Positions 42,796-51,309 of a stretch of DNA of 64,000 nt are shown here, piece by piece. Source of the stretch: an uncultured Desulfovibrio sp. (GTDB lineage Bacteria; Desulfobacterota; Desulfovibrionia; Desulfovibrionales; Desulfovibrionaceae); contig CAKTDV010000004.1 of assembly GCA_934546745.1 (NCBI GenBank), positions 62,001 through 126,000 on the forward strand, in the 5' to 3' direction. The notes under the pieces are model-generated. The model made no database searches. It was not told the DNA's origin and was given only the letters and a program-made list of their open reading frames with translations. The first letter of the stretch is position 1. Each line of letters starts with the position of its first letter. The position numbers and the translations under genes are program-made.

Positions 42796-44790
42796 CTAGC
42801 CCTCAAGAAAGTCCGTAAAACGCCTGCTTGGACGCTCTTCGGGCGCGGCCTGGGGAGGTTCCGGCTTTTCTCCGGCGTCCTCGCGTCCGTACCAGCTGTC
42901 GGGGCGCGGATCGTAGAAGGAATCGGAAATTCCGGCGGGGAAGCGGGCCGTAATGCCCGGCGCGGGGATTTTTGCCCGCTGTGAGAAGGTGGGATCGAGG
43001 AAATACAGAATCTGCATCCCGTAAATGGGCGAGTTCCCGGCCGTGAAAATGAGCATGTGCCCCGGAGCCGTGACTTTTCCCTCGGCGTTTTTCCGCGCGC
43101 CAGGCAGGCGCATACATTCGTCGGCCGTCAGCAGGGGCCGCGCCGTTTCCGAAATGCTGGTGGAGCGCGACGATCCCCCTTTGCCGCCGGATAGGGACAC
43201 CTTCTTTTCCACGACCGTCGTCTGCCCCGTCATCTTGGACAGCAAATCCGCCGTCTCCGGGTCGTTGGGCGCATAGGCGATACGGACATGGCAGTTGGCC
43301 ATGATGGCGTTTTCCTTGCCGTAGACGCCGTTGAGCTGCTTGGTGTCCTGGACGATGATGTACATCTTGCCGCCGTATCCGGCGATATAGGCAATGGCCT
43401 TCTCAATGATGGGCAGCTTGCCCAGCGAGGTGAACTCGTCCAGCATCAGCAGGCAGCGATGTTTGTACGAGGCGACGCTTGCCCCGTCGCGGAACTCCAT
43501 GGACGCGCAGATGCGCCGGATGATGAGGTCGACGACCAGGCGCATGAGCGGCCGGACACGATCAATGGCCGCTGGGCTGACCACGAGGAAAAGATCCACC
43601 GGATTTTCCCGGTTCATCAAATCGTGGATATGGAAATCGGACGAGCGGGTATTGAGGTCGACAATGGGATCGCGGTACAGGGCCATGTTGACCAGCGCCG
43701 AGGACAGGACGCCGGACGCCTCGTTTTCCGCCTTGGAGGCCATTTCCCGCGCGCTGGAGGCGATGAACGTGTGGCAGGCCTCACCCACACGCGGATCCGC
43801 GTCAGGCGCGAAGCCCCGGAACAGGGCCGCGTGATCCTCCCCCAGCATCTCGTCGAGCAGTTCGGCGGTCGTCCTTGTCTCGTCGGCCATCATCAGGGTC
43901 AGATCATGCAGCGTGGCCGCGCGCCGCTGTTGGGCGCGCACCATGACGCAACAATGCAGGATCAGCCCGGCGAAAAACGCGAAGGCCGCCTTTGTCCAGT
44001 GATCGTCAAGCCCCTTGCCGTCCGGGTCAACGAGCATGAGCGCCATGTTCTGGGCGTCCTGGATACATTCGAGCGTCGTCAGGCGGATCTCTTCCAGCGG
44101 ATTGAAGCGGCAGCCGGAGCCGGACGAGTCAGCGGGATCGAAGCGCAGCACCGTATGCCCCTGCTGTTTGCGCCAGCCGGCCGTCAGCGCCCAGTTTTCA
44201 CCCTTGATGTCCAGCACGATGGACGAACCCGGCCACGAAAGCAGCGTGGGCAGAATCAGGCCGACGCCCTTGCCCGACCGGGTGGGCGCGAAACACAGGA
44301 TATGTTCCGGCCCGTTGTGACGGAGATATTTTTGCTGTTTGGCCTTCTTGTCCCACCAGCCGCCGACGTAGACGCCCTTGCCGGAAAAATAGGACAGGGC
44401 TTCAATCTCGCTCTTTGTGGCCCAGTGCGCCGATCCGTGCAGCGTGGCGTTGCCTTTTGGTTTTCTGGAGGCGGCATAGACCGCCCCGGCCAGCAGAAAC
44501 GGCAGAAGGAACACGATCTGGCCAAGCGTCTGGGCCCTGTCCAGAACCTCCGGATCAAGCGCGTCCGCCCATGCGAAAATGGCCCAGGGCGCATACCAGG
44601 CAAGTCCCCCGGCCCTGAACCAGGGCGTGCCGAGCGCGGCCTGAAAACCGTACTCATAGGCGGCCTTTTCTGTCGCCGCCCACATGGCCGCGAGACCCGC
44701 CAGCGCGAGGCCGCAGATCAGCAGGATGGTTTTCAGCCCGTTGCCGCCCTTTTGGGGCGTTTCCTGTATTCCGTAGGACTGTTGCGCCAT
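42796..44790 (-). CDS. traG: TraG/VirD4-type coupling protein
   Basis: The 664-aa inner-membrane ATPase links relaxosome and channel. Two N-terminal membrane segments are followed by Walker A in TRSGKGVGLILPTLL (near 167), Walker B in LLMLDEFTSLGKL (near 445) and a QDTKQLNGVYG motif. GGAGGG precedes the ATG at 44790. It is likely the receptor for the shared C-terminal tails described in this element. Confidence 0.93.
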   Translation of the reverse strand: MAQQSYGIQETPQKGGNGLKTILLICGLALAGLAAMWAATEKAAYEYGFQAALGTPWFRAGGLAWYAPWAIFAWADALDPEVLDRAQTLGQIVFLLPFLLAGAVYAASRKPKGNATLHGSAHWATKSEIEALSYFSGKGVYVGGWWDKKAKQQKYLRHNGPEHILCFAPTRSGKGVGLILPTLLSWPGSSIVLDIKGENWALTAGWRKQQGHTVLRFDPADSSGSGCRFNPLEEIRLTTLECIQDAQNMALMLVDPDGKGLDDHWTKAAFAFFAGLILHCCVMVRAQQRRAATLHDLTLMMADETRTTAELLDEMLGEDHAALFRGFAPDADPRVGEACHTFIASSAREMASKAENEASGVLSSALVNMALYRDPIVDLNTRSSDFHIHDLMNRENPVDLFLVVSPAAIDRVRPLMRLVVDLIIRRICASMEFRDGASVASYKHRCLLMLDEFTSLGKLPIIEKAIAYIAGYGGKMYIIVQDTKQLNGVYGKENAIMANCHVRIAYAPNDPETADLLSKMTGQTTVVEKKVSLSGGKGGSSRSTSISETARPLLTADECMRLPGARKNAEGKVTAPGHMLIFTAGNSPIYGMQILYFLDPTFSQRAKIPAPGITARFPAGISDSFYDPRPDSWYGREDAGEKPEPPQAAPEERPSRRFTDFLEG

Positions 44791-44818
44791 GATTCCCTCC
44801 ATCAAATCGTCGCGCCGC

Positions 44819-46027
44819 TCAGCGCCGCCAGCGCGCGTAGGGTTCGCGGAAAACCAGATCCTTCGTCAGCACGATGTTGAACTGGTAGCCCGGCCGGATT
44901 TCCAGCGTCGGCTTGATGTTCAGGTTCTTTTGCAGGAGCGTCGTGGTCGTCTGCCCAAGCTGGGCGGCCAGGGCCGACGTCATCTCATCCTGCATGGACG
45001 TGCCGTTTTCGCCGGAACCGTTGTTGTTGGCCGAATCCATGGCGTAGGCCATGCCCCCCGTGACCAGCGACATCATGACCGCCGATCCGAAAATCCGCAG
45101 GTAGTGGTTGTCCACCTTGTCGGTGAGCCCCGCCATACCGGCCATGTCCGCGCCGGGCATGGCCCCAATGGACATGGACGATCCGTCCGGGAAGATGATC
45201 CTGTTCCACGCGATCAGCACGCGCTGCTGCCCGTACACCACGCGGGAATCATAGACGCCGTACAGGCGCGCTCCCTGCGGGATGAGCAGGTTCCGCCCCG
45301 TGGCCGTATCGAACACGTTCTGGGAGACCTGCGCGATCATGTTGCCCGGAAGGTCCGAATTGAGACCCGTCAGCATCACGCCGGGCACGACGGCCCCGGT
45401 CTTGAGTTCCAGCGGCATCCCCGCCGTCCTCTGTTCCGCGAGCGTCCACGACGTGTCCCGGTTCGCCCGTTCTGAAAAGAAGGCTTCCTTGTCCCGATCG
45501 GCGGCGGGATCATAGGGATCCTGCGAGGCCGAGGCCGGATACGCCGCCTCCCTTCTCCCTCTTTCTCCGTCGCGGGCCGCCTGGGCCGCCGTGCTTCCGC
45601 CCCGGTTCTCACGCTTTGCCAGCAACGGCGAGGCCAGCGCGGACATGTAGGCTTTCGCGCGGGTACGGCGGATATTTTCGGCCTCCTCGTCAACCTGCTT
45701 CTGTTTTTCCGTGTCGCGCTGGATGATGACCACGGGTTCCTGGGGCGGGCGTTCCGGGGCCAGCACGCCGCTCACCTTGTCCTTGTTGGGGTTGAGCGCC
45801 AGCCCGGAGCCTTCCACCAGCCAGAGGGGTTTGTCCTCCTCCCGCACGGCGGCTTCCTTTGCCTCCTCCTTCTCCTCCTGGTTGTGGGCGAAGTTGACGC
45901 TGTACACGAGCACGCCCCCCAGAAGCAGCAGCGCCGCCAGCACCGCGTAGATGGGCCATTTGCCCATTCTGGCGATGCGGGGCCGGGCGTTCAGTTGCAG
46001 GCCGTCAGGCGAGGCATCGCCGCTCAT
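44819..46027 (-). CDS. trbI: TrbI/VirB10 channel protein
   Basis: The 402-aa protein spans inner and outer membranes. A short cytoplasmic N-terminus and one membrane helix (about 23-42) are followed by a Glu/Lys-rich coiled linker and the conserved C-terminal VirB10 domain (LIPQGARLYGVYDSRVVYGQ, RIIFPDG). It overlaps trbH by 4 bp. Confidence 0.93.
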   Translation of the reverse strand: MSGDASPDGLQLNARPRIARMGKWPIYAVLAALLLLGGVLVYSVNFAHNQEEKEEAKEAAVREEDKPLWLVEGSGLALNPNKDKVSGVLAPERPPQEPVVIIQRDTEKQKQVDEEAENIRRTRAKAYMSALASPLLAKRENRGGSTAAQAARDGERGRREAAYPASASQDPYDPAADRDKEAFFSERANRDTSWTLAEQRTAGMPLELKTGAVVPGVMLTGLNSDLPGNMIAQVSQNVFDTATGRNLLIPQGARLYGVYDSRVVYGQQRVLIAWNRIIFPDGSSMSIGAMPGADMAGMAGLTDKVDNHYLRIFGSAVMMSLVTGGMAYAMDSANNNGSGENGTSMQDEMTSALAAQLGQTTTTLLQKNLNIKPTLEIRPGYQFNIVLTKDLVFREPYARWRR

Positions 46028-46491
46028 AGGGCCTCCCCGTTCGCCCCGGAGCTCTTTTCAAGCGTGGTGGACGTGCGCCCCGCCTCAGGATCGCCGGAGG
46101 GCATATAGGCGCGGGCAAAGGTCTGTCCGTCGGAAAGCCGGAGATGCAGATACCAGGCGGCCCCCGCGCCGTCCTCACCCTTCAGCGTGTCCAGTGTGAA
46201 CGCCACGGTAATGGCCCCGCCGGAGCTTTCCTGCGAGATCAGGAAGCCGCGTTCCCGCAAGGCCGCCTCAAACGCGGCCGAAAACTCGTTTTGGGTGTTT
46301 TTTTCAGGCAACGACACATGGAGCGCCGTATGTCCGGGCGCATACTCGGAGGCCAACAACGCGGCCGCGTCCCGGGCAATGGCCACAGTCGCGTCAACGT
46401 CAGGCAGACTTCCCACGAAGGAGCCGCCAACGCCTCTGTAGCCGCAGGCCGTGAGGGTCAGGCACACGATCAAAAGAAGGCGTTTCATCAT
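46024..46491 (-). CDS. trbH: TrbH-like lipoprotein
   Basis: A 155-aa lipoprotein with signal peptide and lipobox LTAC (Cys16). Position between trbG and trbI and length match RP4 TrbH. It probably acts in the outer-membrane part of the channel, in the place of VirB7. Confidence 0.75.
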   Translation of the reverse strand: MMKRLLLIVCLTLTACGYRGVGGSFVGSLPDVDATVAIARDAAALLASEYAPGHTALHVSLPEKNTQNEFSAAFEAALRERGFLISQESSGGAITVAFTLDTLKGEDGAGAAWYLHLRLSDGQTFARAYMPSGDPEAGRTSTTLEKSSGANGEAL

Positions 46492-47423
46492 TTCACGCTC
46501 CTGCTGATGATGACTTCCTCCTGGGCGGAACCGACGCCCAGCACCAGGGAAATCTTGTCAAAAACACCGTCAACCACCATCGCCTTGTCTATGACGCGGT
46601 AGTTGACCAGGATGTCCCGCTTGCCCTTGCGGACAAGCAAGACCGGTATTTCCGGCGTCCTGTTGCCGTCCGGCAGGCGGATGAACGTCTGCTGGCCGTC
46701 GTCATAGACCCGTTGCGGCTTCCACGCGGCCTTCCCCTTCACCTCATAGCCGAAATTGAGCCTGCTCAGATCCACGCTCTGGCCGTCCACACCATCGGTC
46801 GTGTTCCAGCGCGCCGCGCGGGCTTCGGCCGTCCGCCGTTCCGCCAGATCGGTTTTCAGCTGATCGGCGTAGGTGAAGCCCACATACGGCGTGTGCCCGG
46901 AGCGTCGCGAGAGGAGCCGCAGATGGTACACGCGCCGGTCGGTGGTGACGACCGCCGTGCTTTCCAGTCCGGCGTCCACCGGCTTGATGAAGAGATGCAC
47001 GGTTTCGTTGCTTCCCGTGCCGGTCGCGCCGCTCTCGATCATCCAACGCGCCGAGTCCCCGACGACGATTTCATGCACCTTCTCTCCCTTCTGGAGTTCC
47101 ACGTCGCAGACCTGCATGGGCGACCCGATAATCGTGGGCATACTGGCCCCGTGGACATAGGTCACCTTGCCGGAAAACGAGAGCACCGGCGCGGGGCCGC
47201 GCCCCGTCCAGCCGCGCGCGAGCCTCAGGGCCCGTTGCTCTCCCTTGGTGAGAGGCACCGTATCCGCCCCCAGATACTCCGGCGGGGCCTTTTGCGGCGC
47301 GGCTCCGGACGGGGCGGCGTTCAGTTGCGGGGGATAGTCGTCCGGCAGCCCGGCAAGGGCCAGCGTGGGCGCAAGGGCGGCAGCCAGGACAGCCAGGGCA
47401 CACAGCAGTTCTCTCGTTCGCAT
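46488..47423 (-). CDS. trbG: TrbG/VirB9 channel protein
   Basis: The 311-aa periplasmic protein has a Sec signal peptide (RELLCALAVLAAALAPTLALA) and the VirB9 fold (HLFIKPVDAGLESTAVVTTD, later VYDDGQQTFIRLPDG). The start at 47423 overlaps the trbF stop by one base. Longer in-frame starts fall inside trbF. Confidence 0.9.
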   Translation of the reverse strand: MRTRELLCALAVLAAALAPTLALAGLPDDYPPQLNAAPSGAAPQKAPPEYLGADTVPLTKGEQRALRLARGWTGRGPAPVLSFSGKVTYVHGASMPTIIGSPMQVCDVELQKGEKVHEIVVGDSARWMIESGATGTGSNETVHLFIKPVDAGLESTAVVTTDRRVYHLRLLSRRSGHTPYVGFTYADQLKTDLAERRTAEARAARWNTTDGVDGQSVDLSRLNFGYEVKGKAAWKPQRVYDDGQQTFIRLPDGNRTPEIPVLLVRKGKRDILVNYRVIDKAMVVDGVFDKISLVLGVGSAQEEVIISRSVK

Positions 47424-48130
47424 CAGTTGCTCCTCTGCGCGGCAAGAATCCGGCTTGCCGACAGTTGCGTGATATAGACGCCGCCGGGGTTGTGAATCAG
47501 CACGGCCTCGGAGGCGGGCGGCGTGATCTGGATGGTGACGGTCGCCTCGTACATGCTGGAATCCAGTGTCGCGCCCGCATGGGAGCGTATCGTTTCCAGC
47601 CACTCCACACGGTAGCTGTTTTCCGAGACGCGCAGGGGCAGGCTTTTGATCTCAACATGGACGAGCCGCCCCGCCTTGGCGATCTCATAGGGGTTGTTGT
47701 TCGCGTACCACTCCTTCAGCACCCCCTTGGCGCTTCCGGCAAAAAAGAAACTCAGGCGCTGGATCATCTGCTGCTGCAACTCAATGTCGGCCGTCACCGT
47801 GCGCCATTGCTGGATGCAGCCCGCTATCTCCGCCTGTATCAGCCGCAGGGGCGTGGCGCTTGCCTTGTCGGCACGGTTGACCACGATGGACTTGCCCAGC
47901 TTGTCCACTTCGACGATGTACGGCACGGTCTTGACCTGCGTCGCCTGGATCACATTGCAGGTCAGGGACAGGAGGGCCACGGCGAGCGTGACGAACGCCG
48001 CGCTTCGCCATTGCGCCGCCCGGCTGATGTACGACCCGTAGCGTTCCAGCCATTCCTCGCGCGCGTTCAGATAGGGATTGTTCCCACCAGCCGGGACGGA
48101 GGGCTTTTCTTTTTTGCTGAAAAAACTCAT
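47423..48130 (-). CDS. trbF: TrbF/VirB8 channel protein
   Basis: The 235-aa protein has one membrane helix (about 38-60) and a periplasmic NTF2-like VirB8 domain (TVPYIVEVDKLGK, YRVEWLET). It is part of the inner-membrane assembly. AGGAAAA precedes its start. Confidence 0.9.
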   Translation of the reverse strand: MSFFSKKEKPSVPAGGNNPYLNAREEWLERYGSYISRAAQWRSAAFVTLAVALLSLTCNVIQATQVKTVPYIVEVDKLGKSIVVNRADKASATPLRLIQAEIAGCIQQWRTVTADIELQQQMIQRLSFFFAGSAKGVLKEWYANNNPYEIAKAGRLVHVEIKSLPLRVSENSYRVEWLETIRSHAGATLDSSMYEATVTIQITPPASEAVLIHNPGGVYITQLSASRILAAQRSN

Positions 48131-48159
48131 GCTCTTTTCCTCATTCTGGGAGGTTGGTT

Positions 48160-48675
48160 ATGAGGACAGTACGGAAACAGCGCGGCAGACATGCGCGCCG
48201 GGCAGCCGCGCCGCTCAGGGCCGGAGCACGGCGAACGCCCGCGAAACGTCCGGCACCGCGCACCACTTCGGAAAAAAACCTTTCCCAATGCCTTTCCCTG
48301 TACTCCCTGACAAGTTCCCATGTTCACTCCGCATTGAATACCCTTGCTTCCATAGCCTTGGTTACCAATTCCGCCTTTGCCTTTGCGGCCATCACCATCA
48401 AACAAAAAAATATAGCCAGTGATGCAATATTGGTATTTTTACTGTCATTAACTTTCTACATACTTGCTGTTATTCCAATTTTGCGTGCAAATAAGGAAAT
48501 TTATTTAGCTTTGTATAGTGAAGTAAACGATATTTTCACCATTGTTTCTCTTATTCAAAAAGAGTTATATATATCAATAAAATATATGATATTTTCTATA
48601 TCTACGTCTGTAATGTTTTTTATTATTGTCGCATTTGGTTTTACCTATAGAGATATCTTAAAATTACTCGAGTAA
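48160..48675 (+). CDS. Small membrane protein inserted in the trb operon, opposite strand
   Basis: A 171-codon rightward ORF with GGGAGG at ideal distance from its ATG. The first 40 residues are Arg/Ala-rich; the rest, in AT-rich DNA, has three hydrophobic helices (ASIALVTNSAFAFAAITI, ILVFLLSLTFYILAVIPIL, MIFSISTSVMFFIIVAFGF). It is antisense to the operon and its end overlaps the next gene's end. Function unknown; entry exclusion or anti-phage activity would fit such a protein but is only a guess. Confidence 0.5.
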   Translation: MRTVRKQRGRHARRAAAPLRAGARRTPAKRPAPRTTSEKNLSQCLSLYSLTSSHVHSALNTLASIALVTNSAFAFAAITIKQKNIASDAILVFLLSLTFYILAVIPILRANKEIYLALYSEVNDIFTIVSLIQKELYISIKYMIFSISTSVMFFIIVAFGFTYRDILKLLE

Positions 48676-48988
48676 ATATAAACAGGCTGAATAGCGCCAT
48701 GAGGCAATAGGTAAAAAAATCAAAACACGACTCACGCAGTTCTGAAAATTCCTTTGTTTTTATTTTCTTTAAAGAAACTCCCATATCAACACAAAACAAA
48801 ATAAATATTACAGTAAAAAAGCACGGAACAATATCGCTGTCTGCTGCATGGAACATTATCCAAAGCGTAACAAGAACCATAGCGGTGATAAGTACGAAGA
48901 GCACACGCAAGGCATAATCGAGGCGGCGCATCGCCGTTTCGGAAAGCGCATCAAACTTCCGACCCAGAAAAGAAAACAGTGTGAACAT
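48641..48988 (-). CDS. Small polytopic membrane protein after trbL
   Basis: A 115-aa protein with about four hydrophobic helices (VLFVLITAMVLVTLWIMF, PCFFTVIFILFCVDMG, CLMALFSLFIFTRVIL). AAGGAAGG precedes the start, and it follows trbL by 20 bp on the same strand, so it is probably co-expressed. It has no counterpart in the classic trb order. It converges with the rightward ORF. Confidence 0.55.
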   Translation of the reverse strand: MFTLFSFLGRKFDALSETAMRRLDYALRVLFVLITAMVLVTLWIMFHAADSDIVPCFFTVIFILFCVDMGVSLKKIKTKEFSELRESCFDFFTYCLMALFSLFIFTRVILRYLYR

Positions 48989-49008
48989 GGCGATCCTTCC
49001 TTCACCGT

Positions 49009-50136
49009 TTACTTGAGGTTTTTCGCTCTTGCGGCTTCCAGCATCGTCCGCAGCGACGATCCCACGGTGTTCTGGCGGCTTTCCCGGTCCTGTGCGGATT
49101 CCCGCGAGGCCTGCCAGAGCGTCCGTGCCGTCCCGGCCAGTGTGCCGCCTATGCCCGTGGCCCCTTCCGCGCGGGCCGTCTGCATGGCCAGCCCCACGTT
49201 GCGCGCGCCCGCATAGGAACCGGCGGCAGCAGCGGCAGCGGCCCCCAGGGCGGTTCTGCCCATGCTCCCCATCCCCGTGCCGGAGCCGCCGGACGAGCTG
49301 GAGACCAGGCCCGCCACCGTGCCGGGCAACGTGTTCAAGAGGAAGAACAGGACGATGACGCAGCCGAGGATGGTCAGCGCCAGAGGCACGTCAGGCTGCT
49401 GCATCACGAGGTTGGTGATGAACTGATAGCCCGTGACAATGACAAGCTGCATGGTGAAGAGCTTCATGCCCACGGCCAGAATGTACCGCAGGGTGTTCAT
49501 GGCGAAATCGCGCATGACGCTGGAGCCGCCGAAGCCCAGAAGGATGCAGGAGGCCGCCATGGCAATGAGCGCCTCGCATTTGTAGACGATGACCCGCGCC
49601 GTGATCAGGCAGAAGACCACGATCACAATCAGCAGCGTGAACGACCACAGCAGGATGAGGCCTCCCTTATCCAAAAAATCCATCTTCTCTATTGCCGTAA
49701 ACATGTCGCTACAGACTTCAAGGCCCTTCTTGAAGGCAAGATCCGAGGAATCCTGCACGCCTACGGCCTCACCCGCGAGCTTGTTATACAAACCGTTGAC
49801 GACCTCCTGCGACCAGAGGTAGTAGTTGTTGATCACGGCCAGAAAGAAACCGCACACCACGAGGGTGATGCAAAACTTTTTGACGATTTCCCCCATGTCC
49901 TCCCTGCCCAGGGCGGCGTTGACGCCCAGCCAGACGATCTCAAGCGTGGCGCACAGCACGAAGAGTTTGCGCGCATGCGTTGTCGTTACGGCAATGATCT
50001 GCGTGGATTGCTTGTGGTATTGCTGGACGATATTTGAAATCACGTTGGAATCGGCGGCGCTGGCCAGGTCAGGAAAAATGAGACACACCACCGCAAGGAG
50101 TATCCCTGTGAAAATCATTCCTCTTGTCTGCTGCAT
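49009..50136 (-). CDS. trbL: TrbL/VirB6 membrane protein
   Basis: The 375-aa polytopic protein has a signal-like N-terminus (FTGILLAVVCLIFPDLASAA), five to six membrane helices and a Gly/Ser/Ala-rich C-terminal tail. It forms part of the inner-membrane conduit. AAAGGA precedes the ATG at 50136. Its first 29 bases and its ribosome site overlap, antisense, the start of a lipoprotein gene. Confidence 0.88.
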   Translation of the reverse strand: MQQTRGMIFTGILLAVVCLIFPDLASAADSNVISNIVQQYHKQSTQIIAVTTTHARKLFVLCATLEIVWLGVNAALGREDMGEIVKKFCITLVVCGFFLAVINNYYLWSQEVVNGLYNKLAGEAVGVQDSSDLAFKKGLEVCSDMFTAIEKMDFLDKGGLILLWSFTLLIVIVVFCLITARVIVYKCEALIAMAASCILLGFGGSSVMRDFAMNTLRYILAVGMKLFTMQLVIVTGYQFITNLVMQQPDVPLALTILGCVIVLFFLLNTLPGTVAGLVSSSSGGSGTGMGSMGRTALGAAAAAAAGSYAGARNVGLAMQTARAEGATGIGGTLAGTARTLWQASRESAQDRESRQNTVGSSLRTMLEAARAKNLK

Positions 50137-50497
50137 GATCCTTTTCTCCGTCACGGCTTGCAACGCTGATACTGATACAGATGTTGAAAAGTTAAAGGGT
50201 TGCTGGAAACTTCCACTTGGTGGAGAACCATTTGATAGCAATATAGAAATTGGTGATAACTATTATAAAAATATAGATAATGGAGCCATATTTGAACTAA
50301 AATTTGAAACAACAGACACACATATTGTCATGAGGACTACGCATCCAAAAATAAAAAAACGTATTCCCGATTTTGAACAAGTTTTTTTTATCAACAAAAA
50401 ATCCATTACAAACACCTCTTTCAGAAAAAGTAACAAAAAAGAAGAATCCCCAGACGAAGGTTTGCAATTCAACCGCATACAATGCCCCTCCAAGTGA
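50108..50497 (+). CDS. Lipoprotein on the opposite strand between trbJ and trbL
   Basis: A 129-codon ORF with GTG start preceded by AAGGAG at 7-bp spacing. The product begins KIIPLVCCMILFSVTACN, a clear lipoprotein signal with lipobox Cys, then a hydrophilic domain (LKGCWKLPLGG, IFELKFETTDTHIVM). It is AT-rich compared with its neighbours. In RP4 this place is held by trbK, the entry-exclusion lipoprotein, but on the same strand; a like role is possible. A terminator follows. Confidence 0.68.
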   Translation: MKIIPLVCCMILFSVTACNADTDTDVEKLKGCWKLPLGGEPFDSNIEIGDNYYKNIDNGAIFELKFETTDTHIVMRTTHPKIKKRIPDFEQVFFINKKSITNTSFRKSNKKEESPDEGLQFNRIQCPSK

Positions 50498-50508
50498 GGC
50501 GTTTTGAG

Positions 50509-50535
50509 GCGGCCCCGGTGACGGGGCCGCTTTTC
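50509..50535 (+). terminator. Terminator after the lipoprotein gene
   Basis: A 9-bp GC stem (GCGGCCCCG with its complement) with a four-base loop is followed by TTTTC. It ends rightward transcription just before running into trbJ antisense. Confidence 0.75.
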
Positions 50536-50540
50536 TGTGA

Positions 50541-51287
50541 TCAGTACCGTGGGTCCGCCTTGGGAGTGAAGTCGAGCGTGGAGAAGTTTGTTTTCGCCCG
50601 GCTTATGTCTTCCGAAAGCTGTTTCTGCCGTTGCTCCATCTGCTGGGTGGACAAGTCCGACTGGAACTTTGTCGCCACCAGTTCGCGGAGCTGGCGCGCC
50701 TCGTGGATCTGGAGGGCGGCGAGCTGGTTGCCCGCCATGATCGCTTCCTGTTGCCCTTCCGGAGTGGAGAGCAGACCGTTGATGTAGCTTTCCATCCGCC
50801 CGGAGTTTTGCAGATCCGCCAGCTGGGAGCCGGATAGCTGGAACGTGGCCGTGCCCTGGCCGGACAGGATGTCCTTGGGCATGTTCGCCAGCGTCTTGAG
50901 TTCGTCCCGTGTGCGGTAGAGTTCGTCAAAGACCCCGGCCATGCCGGTGATGTCGTTGCGCAGGGTGTGCAGCGCGCCGGTGATCTGGCTGAGTTTGGAG
51001 AGTTCGCCGGATATGGCTCCGATGAGGTGGGCCGGTAGCTGCACGGTGTGTTGCAGCATGTTTTCATACTGTTTGATGTTCTGCTGCACCATCTCCAGTT
51101 GCGCCACGGTCTGCTGGACATATTCGTCGTAGGCCGTCTTGAGTTCGGCCAATTGTGAGGTGGCGAGAGCGTACTCAAGCGCCTGGAGGGCGTTCATGGA
51201 GCAGTTCGTGCAATACACGGTGTCGGCCCGCGCAGGAGCCGCAAGAGAAAGGGAGCAGCAGAGCGCCAAAAGCAGTTTTTTCTTCAT
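50541..51287 (-). CDS. trbJ: TrbJ/VirB5-like protein
   Basis: The 248-aa exported protein has a Sec signal (KKKLLLALCCSLSLAAPARA) and a Gln-rich helical body (QLEMVQQNIKQYENML) typical of TrbJ. It is probably a minor pilus-tip or assembly component. GGAGG precedes the start at 51287. Confidence 0.88.
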   Translation of the reverse strand: MKKKLLLALCCSLSLAAPARADTVYCTNCSMNALQALEYALATSQLAELKTAYDEYVQQTVAQLEMVQQNIKQYENMLQHTVQLPAHLIGAISGELSKLSQITGALHTLRNDITGMAGVFDELYRTRDELKTLANMPKDILSGQGTATFQLSGSQLADLQNSGRMESYINGLLSTPEGQQEAIMAGNQLAALQIHEARQLRELVATKFQSDLSTQQMEQRQKQLSEDISRAKTNFSTLDFTPKADPRY

Positions 51288-51309
51288 GGGGTAGCCTCCG
51301 TTAGAGCCT

